From contig LRSR01012119.1 of NCBI GenBank assembly GCA_001579985.1, positions 1 to 25,077 on the forward strand: a DNA stretch of 25,077 bases. The letters are read 5' to 3'. The notes under the pieces are model-generated. The model saw nothing but the letters and a program-made list of their open reading frames with translations, ran no database searches and was not told where the DNA came from. Shown here piece by piece: positions 17,671 to 25,077 of the stretch (positions are counted from its first letter, which is position 1; each line of letters begins with the position of its first letter). This DNA comes from Hypsibius dujardini (lineage: Eukaryota > Tardigrada > Eutardigrada > Parachela > Hypsibiidae). A program made the position numbers and the translations under genes.

Positions 17671-19833
17671 ATGGCAAACTATTCAGTCCTAATTTTCAGC
17701 TTTGTCTGCCTGGCTTACGCGGTTGTTGCTGTCCGTTCGCAGGGCGTGTCTGTCAACGAACGCTGCTCCCGCATTCCGACAAGTCCCAGCTCTGTTCTCT
17801 GCAGCGGAGAATGGCCGCAACAATCGATCACTTTCCCCCCAGATGTCCTCACCATTACCTTCAAGGACATTGTCTTCCGATCGGACGAAGACGGCAACAT
17901 CCAGCCACTAAGTGACGTGTTGACCGCCTTGAAACAATTGGAATTCCACTCTAACGTGACGTCAGTGAATCCGGCCGGTGTGGTTCTCTCTACCATCCCG
18001 CTGCAAAGGCTGACGAGAAATGTCAACCGAGCCAACATTGTCACTCTGCTGTTTTCGGAGGTTCGGTTGCTGGGAATCCCCAAACAGTTCTTGGCCGGGT
18101 TCACCGGACTCGAGGTGTTAACGTTGAGACGGAGCAGCATTGGAAGTATCACGGCTGATGCATTCGAATCACTACGCACCCTGACGACCAACCCTAGCAG
18201 TGGAGTTGTGGAAGCCAGGAGTGTTCTTAGGACTCTGATTGTGGAGAGGAACACCCAGCTTAAAAAGTTCCCTTGGGAAGTCCTGACATATGTGTCTTCA
18301 TCCCTCGAGGTAAATTTACAATTTCGCACGATTATTCGTCCCAAGCAAAAAGTGCCACAATATCGAAAAAGTTACCAAAACTTTAGTCGGCCTTTAGCCA
18401 GGATATTTTAAATCGCTAAACCGTTGAACGAAAACTCTTTTGAAAATGCACATTTTCACATTGCAACTCGGAAGTTAGATGAGGAGTCGTCCTGTGTTTT
18501 TGGTCATTTCGAAGTGCCGTCATAAATGTTATTCGGACCACATCGGAAGAAAACGCAAAAATTATAACACGACTTTGAAAACTCGACCCGGTAAGGGAGC
18601 ATCCCTTTATTACGTCAGTATTGGTCAGGGGGCGTGGGGGTAAAAAAATACCTGACGAACTCTGACTGGACGGGGTGCGGGGTAGGCCGGTGTTCTGACG
18701 TCAGCTTTGGGGAACCCAGTAGGCTTAGAAATTATAATTTTGGAATTTCTGCGGCAATTCCTAGTTTTTTTCGAGCATGACACATCCCTTGAAAATGCCG
18801 GCAAGTGTTTCCCCAATTCCCCAAGGTGTTTCCTGATCGATTTCTCCCCTCCCTCCCCCTCCAATTCGTTACGTCAGCGGCCCAACAGGACCAGTTCCTG
18901 TTGATTCCGCTACAGACCTGGGAACGGACTGGCTGCGTAGCGACCTGGTGGAGGACAGGCCTGATTTGGAGTGATAAAGATATATTTCACGTTTTTTTCT
19001 CTAATGGAAGGGGTCTTTGGTTTCTGACGTCAGAAAGCGAAGATCTACGGGGTGTCAAAAAAGTTCTGACAAACTCTGACGTTAGGGGAGGAGGTGTCGG
19101 GTCGCCTAATAAAAAGTAATGACGTCATTAACGGATGTTCCCTAATGCATTCTGTGCCTGTGCATTGTAGGAGGTCGAAATCTCTGGCAACACTGATTTA
19201 GCAGACATCACCTTCACGCCCATCGATTCCGGCAACGTGACCTATCCGCCGATGAACAGACTGCAAAGTGTGCAGATCACCGGCAACAACTACCTGTCCG
19301 CTCTCCCGGAGGCAATCCTGACGCCAGGCAACGGAATGGGAATTGTGGGACCTAACATGTCCTTCATTTCATTTGCCGGAAACGGCAATCGGTGCGAGGG
19401 TTGCGCGCTCAAATCGTTGATCGAATGGGCGGCCGAATTGTCGGATGCGACTGTAGCGAATCCAAGAAATCTCTGGGCGGATTGTCGAGTCAACTGCTGG
19501 GTCACATTGTTTGGAGTCGTACCGTTCCAAGCGGGTTATCCAAACGGGCCGCAAGGCACGTCCTTTTGGCTGGAATTCCAGGCGCAACATTCAGCGACTT
19601 GTAAACCGTCTGTTATCAAACCGTGCGCTGCGGAGTTTGATGCAACTGCAACCACAGGGAGAACAGTCACTGTAGCTAGACAAGACTCCACGCCGGTCGC
19701 CCCAACTGAGGGTGAACCAAGACCTACTGTTCCCAGTTCAACAGGCCGGAACCCATCTGGAAGCCGTGGATTAATTTGCCAGTTGCTCGTGCTTTTAACA
19801 TTTCTGGTCAGCGGCGTTTGGACAGCGACATAA
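17671..19833 (+). CDS. Secreted, probably GPI-anchored leucine-rich-repeat protein (LRR-1)
   Basis: Two exons, 17671-18309 and 19171-19833, with intron 18310-19170 (GTAAAT...TTGTAG, phase 0), encode 433 aa. Residues 1-24 are a signal peptide (MANYSVLIFSFVCLAYAVVA). A cysteine pair follows (CSRIP...LCSGEW), then LRRs: LEVLTLRRSSIGSI, LRTLIVERNTQLKKFP, LEEVEISGNTDLADI (formed across the splice) and LQSVQITGNNYLSALP. A cysteine cap of LRRCT type comes next (NRCEGCALKSLIEWAAEL...ADC...NC). Several N-glycosylation sites are present (NVTS, NVTY, NMSF). A Pro/Thr/Ser-rich stretch leads to a hydrophobic C-terminus (LICQLLVLLTFLVSGVW) after NPSGSRG, which looks like a GPI-anchor signal; a single membrane helix with no tail is the alternative. 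LRR domains usually bind proteins; the partner is unknown. A nearby TAG/GAG acceptor pair could add or drop one Glu. A paralog follows at 23855. Confidence 0.85.
18592..19144. mobile_element. MITE in the LRR-1 intron, related to 15601-16020
   Basis: About 553 bp. The left end reads TAAGGGAGCATCCCTTTATT then ACGTCAG. The right end, inverted, reads TTAGGGAACATCCGTTAATG then ACGTCA. The ends share AGGGAGCxTyC and ACGTCA with the element at 15601. Three perfect TGACGTCA octamers lie at 18696, 19025 and 19120. It makes up nearly two thirds of the 861-bp intron. Confidence 0.65.
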
Positions 19834-20227
19834 TTAATTCTGGACGCTTTAGAAATTCCAGGGTGTATCGTGCTATATGTGATTTTCAAGAATGGTGGGG
19901 AGATTCGGAAACTAATTAGCTACACTTTTTTGATAATTGATCTTGTGATATCCTCCGGATGAATCTTTAACCAAAATATTAAGTGGTTGATCACAGGAAT
20001 CGTAGGAAATTTTGTCGCGGGTAATCGTTTGACGCTTGACTCATGTCTTAATGAGTGTTCATAAGTGCGATATGCGAGGTTGTCTTTGTGCCTCCGGTTG
20101 CGGTTTATCATTAGTAGTAGCGATGTGCTGTGGCAGGTACGTCTAGCTGGCTTATCCTCAGCCATTGATAGACTACACTATTAAACGCACGTTTCTGTTT
20201 GCGCGCTTTACCCGGAAAGCATTTACG
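19834..20227. other. 3' flank of LRR-1
   Basis: Follows the LRR-1 stop and probably includes its 3' UTR. No canonical AATAAA was seen just after the stop. No other gene is recognised. Confidence 0.4.
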
Positions 20228-20594
20228 GTACGAGGTAAAGGCCGTTAACCAGGCCGCTTTTAGAAATCGTAACTTAACTAGGCCGGCAGGCCAACAGGTG
20301 GCGCATAAGTCGTTTTTGCCAAGTCAACCACGGGAGATGGAACCGAAGTGGCGCCTCTACCGGACTACTTGCACACTTCCCCATTGAGATTCTTCTCTTC
20401 CTTTTTTGGACTCAAATTCGAACCGTGAGGCTTAGGAATGAACTAAAATGGGTCAGAGAATGTTTTCTGAATGTTTTCAAGTCATCTGTTATGGCATGGC
20501 AGCACTGCAGCGCCGGGAAATCAACGTTGAAAAAACCGGCCTGATTAAGTTACGATTTCTAAAACCGGCCTGGTTAACGGCCTTTACCTCGTAC
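20228..20594. mobile_element. Foldback element with about 60-bp inverted ends
   Basis: 367 bp. GTACGAGGTAAAGGCCGTTA, ACCAGGCCG, TTTTAGAAATCGTAACTTAA and GGCCGG at the left return in reverse complement at the right (about 20535-20594). The arms differ by a few bases. Target duplication not resolved. No coding capacity. Confidence 0.75.
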
Positions 20595-21470
20595 GCATGT
20601 TTGCTAACTTCTCACCAAGGATCATTTTCAATAAGCAGGGTGTGAATGAGAGATATTGCAGTATGGCACGCACAGTACGCATGTGTGCCAAGTTCCTGGA
20701 AACAATATCCTAAGATTTTGCAGAAATCACAGGGGCTTAATTATATAATTTATATACTTCTACTAAATTGCTATGTGAAACGTTTTCTTGTTGCGCTGCT
20801 CAAAATCTTACCTCACGTGGCTCTAGGTCGTCATACGTTTTTCCAGGAAAAATATTGCGTGAATTGACAAGTCGGGAGGTTGAATTGACTTATGCTACTT
20901 CATAGTCCGTGTCAGATGCGAGATGCCAGGACATTTGTGCATAATGATTGTCAGACGAAAGTTTTGCGAGTTTTGCGAGATGCGAGGACGTGACGTCAGT
21001 GCGAGAAAAGACGTCTGACACACATGTTCATAGTCGCCGGTCAGACCGATGAAGTAGCTTGATAATTCATAGCTAAGGAAATCACCGCAGCCGTTCCATT
21101 TTTTACAGTAATTTCTTTTTCAAATTTTGAGCCATAGTTTTCGATAACCAATTGCCGAGGGAACAAAACAAGCTGCTGGTCGGTACCAGCAGCTAGTCTC
21201 AGTTGCAGCACTGTAGCAACTTATTATAACAGGATAATATATTACTACTTGAAAAATACTATCCATAAGATCAATTTGGAGAACAATTTCGAAAAAGGAA
21301 TTTTAAGGAAACTTCCAAATCCTCAAGTTTATGAGTGGCTGGCCAGCTCTGGTATGCCAGATGATTCTGGCTAGACCACGCCCCAAAATAACACTCGTCT
21401 GGCAATGTTTTGCGAAATGTTTGGTGAGTGTTCATAGTTAATTTTGCAAAATGTCATACGGCAATTGTTA
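20595..21470. other. No gene; possible weak foldback at 20895-21058
   Basis: GCTACTTCAT at 20895 faces ATGAAGTAGC at 21049, with several GTCAGA/TCTGAC words between. This could be an old MITE of about 164 bp, but the pairing beyond 10 bp is poor. Otherwise unremarkable. Confidence 0.3.
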
Positions 21471-21546
21471 TATGCGCATCGACCTACGTCACAACCGAAG
21501 TGTTCTTCTGGCAAATAACACGGACTGTGAACATGGCATTCGAGTA

Positions 21547-21593
<47 letters not shown>

Positions 21594-21705
21594 GACTATC
21601 TGTTTGTCTGTCTGTCCATCTGTCTGTCTGTTGTATATGCGCATCGACCTACGTCACAACCGAAGTGTTCTTCTGGCAAATAACACGGACTGTGAACGTG
21701 GCATT
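21471..21705. repeat. 70-bp direct duplication around a GTCT microsatellite
   Basis: 21471-21540 and 21636-21705 are identical except for one base (both start TATGCGCATCGACCTACGTC and end GGCATT). Between them lies a (GTCT)n tract of about 85 bp. The pattern fits slippage or unequal repair at the microsatellite. Confidence 0.9.
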
Positions 21706-21854
21706 AGAGAACATACTATCTTACAATGAATTGTCTTGGTAGGAGACGCCTGCAGTGTGGAGTTGTCGCTTGTACGTCCTGTCTCTCTAATGAGTTGTCT
21801 TGTACCAAATTTTCGTTGGGAATTTAAGCGACCATGTGACGAAGTCGGTGTGGT

Positions 21855-22238
21855 ATGAGAAATGGGATGAGTTGTCGTAAACGTATTTGTCTTTCTACCA
21901 GAGAACTCGACGACGACCCTTTGACCTTGATGCAATGTACTCTGCACCGAATTGTCTTAACCAACCCGATTAAGACCACACGAAACGAGAGAGAGCAATC
22001 GCCACCGAAAAACATTATGAACAAAACATACACTGAGACGACGAATGAGTCAGTATGGGAAGCCTACAGGAAAACTACGAGCAAAAGTGCGAATACAAAA
22101 TTTAAGGAAAAGCAAATATACGAAAAAAAATTCAAAGAAAAGAAAACGAGGAAAGCTAAAAAACCAGAAAGTGAAAAACACGGAAATCTACTAATATTAA
22201 TAAAATATGTTTTGCCTCGCCTAGTGGATGTTCAGTAA
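21855..22238 (+). CDS. Unrecognised lysine-rich open frame, 127 codons
   Basis: ATG-initiated frame. The second half is very rich in Lys and Glu (KFKEKQIYEKKFKEKKTRKA) because the DNA is A-rich there, which makes a chance frame likely. There is no signal peptide or domain. Neighbours give no hint of a function. Confidence 0.18.
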   Translation: MRNGMSCRKRICLSTRELDDDPLTLMQCTLHRIVLTNPIKTTRNEREQSPPKNIMNKTYTETTNESVWEAYRKTTSKSANTKFKEKQIYEKKFKEKKTRKAKKPESEKHGNLLILIKYVLPRLVDVQ

Positions 22239-22779
22239 ACGTTCGCTACTCAATTTCGAGCCAATGATTCAAATTATTCACAACTTTTCGCAAAGGAAAA
22301 TGTGGCTTGGGCATCTAGCAAATGTACGCCCTTTCCCATCTGAAGATGAGCGCCTGATCCCTAACAGCGTGTCTTTCTCTCGATCGTCCCCAGAAAATTG
22401 CGCTTTTCACCTTTATCTCCCCACTGCGTGACCCATTATTCCGAACTTCCAATCTTTTTCACAGATTGGGCGTTAAGCTAAGAAAAGGATGCGCAAGAAT
22501 AAAGCAGCGGGAAGGGGAAAAAATTGGAAGCAATGTCCGTGCATGACCTTACTCATACGATAACCAAGGCACATTGACACACGTGCATGTGAACGCACTC
22601 GAATTATTTGTTAATATGAACCCGGTGCGGGGTTCATTTTGGCACAAAATTAAAAGTAGATCAGCGCGCGCGCGAACTGGCCGATTTGAGTGAGTGATCA
22701 CTCAGTCGAGAGACGGAAGCTCCCTCCCACTCATACAAAGAAAAAAATGTCATTTGTTTACATTTGAAAGAGCGAGAAG
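22239..22779. other. No gene recognised
   Basis: Contains a small hairpin (GAACCCGGTGCGGGGTTC near 22619) and a palindromic TGAGTGATCACTCA near 22692. No supported coding region. Confidence 0.4.
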
Positions 22780-23400
22780 ATGATTAGGGAAAAGATCCGA
22801 AATCTCATTATGTCCTGGCCATCCCGAGAATTTTCAGTGCCTCAGATAGTAGATTTGTTATAGGAAAAGGTCTCAAAACATAATATTTATCGTTTTGCAT
22901 TGGGAAATGCCAAAAAAGCGCGGCCGAAGGCAAAAAACCGTTTTTCAAGCAATTTCTCAAGTCTGATTTGTGCGCGATCGTCTTTGGCGCCGTTTCTTTT
23001 CCCGGTCGATCTCCGCTCGCTATTTTGAAGCCTGGTTTCAGCCTCAACTGGCATACCCACACAAACAGCTGCCTGAAAATGATGCTGGAGAACCTCCCCT
23101 TCGACCTGGAAGCGAATTCGGAGATTTGGTGTCAGGATAAAGCACCGTGCCACGCGGCAGGAACTGTGTAAATCTTTTAAAAGGAAGAAATGCCCTGCTT
23201 CATCCAAAACGCCGATATCCCGCCCAGCGGCCCCGGTCTCAATCCTCTTGAATATTTTGTGTGGAGCCTACTGAAGGAGCGTGTCAACAAACATGAACTC
23301 ATTTCCAGCTTCAACTGACTGGCCAAGGTATTGAAGGACGAATAGGAGGTGATTTCGCAGTCGGGAGGAGTGAGAGCGTGGCACGAATATGTAATGGTAC
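22780..23400 (+). mobile_element. Dead Tc1/mariner-type transposase copy
   Basis: DDE transposase of a cut-and-paste DNA transposon, now inactive. The first piece (from ATG 22780: MIREKIRNLIMSWP...VPQIVDLL) resembles the N-terminal helix-turn-helix region, followed by a basic linker. From 22968, in another frame, the catalytic domain is readable: DLCAIVFGAVSFPGRSPLAI, then a 'WCQDKAPCHAA' block carrying the second catalytic Asp, then PGLNPLEYFVWSLLKERV, the equivalent of the family's SPDLNPLD motif. There the third acidic residue is replaced by Gly. In-frame stops follow the QDKAPCH block and recur after KERV. The part between the helix-turn-helix and the catalytic domain, including the first catalytic Asp, is deleted. 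I could not identify terminal inverted repeats. Confidence 0.75.
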
Positions 23401-23734
23401 CCAATGAGGTGAGTTGTTTTGTGACGAATTAACCTGTGATGACGTCCTGAGCTTTCGTGTGGCATGCACGCGCAGACAAAGAGATATCCTCGCCCGCATG
23501 ATATTACGTGTTCATTTTGTCAAACGTAACGTGACTCAGAGGAATGATTCGTGTCTTGCAGGTGCACCCAGTGGACAGAACTGACGTATTAGCAGCGGGT
23601 AAGCGTCTATTAGCTCGTTTATGCGCAACAAATGCGAGACTGAACAAATGTATCCGATTGTGGAGTGATAAAGCCAGCATCAAACTTATCAACACCCAAT
23701 ATAATCATGTACAGTTTGACGCTTAAAGTGAAGA
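23401..23734. other. Spacer between dead transposon and LRR-2
   Basis: Short frames only, and no recognisable domain. Probably the upstream region of LRR-2. Confidence 0.4.
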
Positions 23735-23741
23735 TATAAAG
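23735..23741 (+). promoter_or_regulatory. Possible TATA box of LRR-2
   Basis: TATAAAG lies 120 nt upstream of the LRR-2 ATG, allowing a transcription start near 23765 and a leader of about 90 nt. It is inferred from motif and position only; LRR-1 shows no equivalent. Confidence 0.35.
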
Positions 23742-23854
23742 CTACGGATTGTCGTCGCCAACGGACATCCATTGCTTCAGTGTGTGCTTCAAGATTTTGG
23801 TTACTAAAACAGTAAAGTTTCTTGCTCCTACTTGTATCTTGCATCAAGCCTAAC

Positions 23855-24493
23855 ATGGCGAGCCGTTCCGTTTTGCTTCTCAGTCTACTGTGTTGGGTGT
23901 GCACGAGCGTAACAGTCAGGTCGCAGCTAGTGCTGATCAGCGAGCCCTGTTACTACAACACTCCGAAACCTACGACGGTCCACTGTTTCCGCGGACAATG
24001 GCCGCATCAGTCCATATCATTCTCATCAAATGTCACCACCATTATGTTTAGATACATGGTCTTCCAGTCGGACGCTGCTGAAAACATTCAACCATTGCCT
24101 GCCACATTGACGTCCTTGAAACAATTGCATTTCAGCAATGTGACGTCTGTCAACCAAACGGGCGTGGCTCTCCCTACCTTCCCGCTACAGAGGCTGACGG
24201 GAAACGTCAACCGTGCAAATATTTCTACGCTCTCATTCACGGAGGTCCAGTTACTGGGAATCACCAAGCAGTTCTTGGCCGGGTTCACCGGACTTGAATC
24301 GCTTTCGTTCGCAGAGTGTGCTATTGGAGGTATCACGACAAACGCATTCGAATCCCTAAGTACCCTGACCACCAACACTGTCAGCGGAATGCTGGAAGTC
24401 AGGAGTGTTTTTAAAAGACTGTACTTGGAAAAGAATATCCAACTTAAAAGGTTCCCTTGGGAGGCTCTCACATATGTGTCGTCATCCCTTGAG
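23855..24493 (+). CDS. Secreted leucine-rich-repeat protein (LRR-2), first exon; rest outside window
   Basis: Paralog of LRR-1. Exon 1 encodes 213 aa, exactly as in LRR-1, and ends at the same point (YVSSSLE) before a GTACGT donor at 24494 (phase 0). The start is ATG 23855; the frame is open slightly upstream but lacks an ATG. Residues 1-24 are a signal peptide (MASRSVLLLSLLCWVCTSV), followed by a cysteine pair (EPCYYNTP...VHCFRGQWP), N-glycosylation sites (NVTT, NVTS, NQTG), and LRR segments (LESLSFAECAIGGI, FKRLYLEKNIQLKRFPW). Long blocks match LRR-1, such as KQFLAGFTGLE and FPWE.LTYVSSSLE. No second exon is visible before the window ends, so the LRR cap and tail are presumably beyond it. 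Confidence 0.82.
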
Positions 24494-25077
24494 GTACGTG
24501 TACCATTACTTCACCCGGTTATACTTTCCCAACAAACACTGATCGTTGCAAAGCTTCCAAAAACCTGAACCTAGCTTTATTTCGCTCTAATTCCATTGTG
24601 CGTAATTCTATATCGAAATAAATAAACATTAGGACACTCATTCACAACTACTTGAGGGTCCAACAAAAATCGGTTAAACGGAAAGAAGTATCTACACTGT
24701 ACATACAGACTCGTATATATTAGACGGTCGTCTGGTAAAACAAAGTTATTTTAACTTCAATTCAAACTAGGTCTTCCACGGAGAACAGATGTGTTTCCCA
24801 CTTATAATATCTAATGTTTCAAAAGTTGCTGAAACTTTATTGAGCTTTACGTCGCCTCTAATTCGGATTATCTGAATATTGTTGAATCTTTAGAAAGAGT
24901 TATAAAGCTGAAAATTCTGTGGAGCGAGGGAGCACAAATATCTTATGCGTTTTAGATATTAAAGTTTGCCCCTCACCAAGTTCGAGGGCGTGGTGAAATT
25001 TCCCTTCCAGCAGGCTTGCCGTTCCACCCCCCTCCCCCCCCTGCCTCCGAGACGCCTCAGATCGCCAATGGAAAGCC
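24494..25077 (+). other. Start of LRR-2 intron 1
   Basis: Follows the LRR-2 donor. I searched for an equivalent of the LRR-1 exon 2 start (EVEISGN) and did not find it, so the intron probably continues beyond the window. A pyrimidine-rich C tract is near 25025. No repeat is recognised. Confidence 0.5.

Noticed and set aside
17715-18344. 209-codon antisense frame over LRR-1 exon 1
   Set aside because: Shadow of the LRR coding frame. A similar 127-codon antisense shadow over LRR-2 (24088-24471) shows that this arises from shared codon use.
20895-21058. MITE with GCTACTTCAT ends
   Set aside because: Only about 10 bp of clear terminal pairing and no convincing target duplication; kept only as a weak note.

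Overview
The window looks like nuclear DNA of an invertebrate animal. It holds spliced genes with GT-AG introns of about 350-860 bp, rhodopsin-class GPCRs, secreted leucine-rich-repeat (LRR) proteins, and many short foldback DNA transposons and simple repeats. The GPCR style (NRF in place of DRY, followed by a YPHxYK loop) reminds me of lineage-specific receptor expansions in tardigrades. That is an impression, not proof. I saw no tRNA, rRNA, CRISPR or prokaryotic operon features.

Left half (about 1-14 kb): three paralogous class A GPCR loci, all on the minus strand. GPCR-1 (3116 to 1729) has two exons. A GPCR pseudogene fragment (about 7725-7205) has in-frame stops and lacks both ends. GPCR-2 (13867 to 11623) has three exons. 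In both intact genes I found a short last exon (CILL..., helix 8 and tail) behind a phase-0 intron at the same position in TM7. GPCR-2 also has a phase-2 intron in TM3 that GPCR-1 and the pseudogene lack. The loci are separated by repeats: a probable solo LTR, a CGACATTTGGTA-rich foldback, a TA-flanked MITE, a decayed palindrome of about 1.7 kb with a hAT-type MITE inserted in it, and others.

Middle (14-17.6 kb): no gene recognised. A large foldback (14508-15043), a MITE with TGACGTCA in its ends (15601-16020), and two copies of another MITE (16361-16671 and 16870-17079).

Right half (17.6-25 kb): two paralogous plus-strand genes for secreted LRR proteins. LRR-1 (17671-19833) is complete in two exons, with a signal peptide, LRRs, a C-terminal cysteine cap and a GPI-anchor-like tail. 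LRR-2 starts at 23855 and runs out of the window in its first intron. Exon 1 is exactly 639 nt in both. Between them lie a foldback, a 70-bp duplication around a GTCT microsatellite, a lysine-rich ORF of doubtful status, and a dead Tc1/mariner transposase copy (22780-23400). The LRR-1 intron is enlarged by a MITE related to the one at 15601.

The two gene families look like separate local tandem expansions. Nothing in the sequence ties the receptors to the LRR proteins functionally, and their ligands are unknown. I see no clearly new multi-gene system. The strongest candidates for novelty are the two families themselves, the spread of TGACGTCA motifs by MITEs, and the palindromic and interleaved repeat structures.
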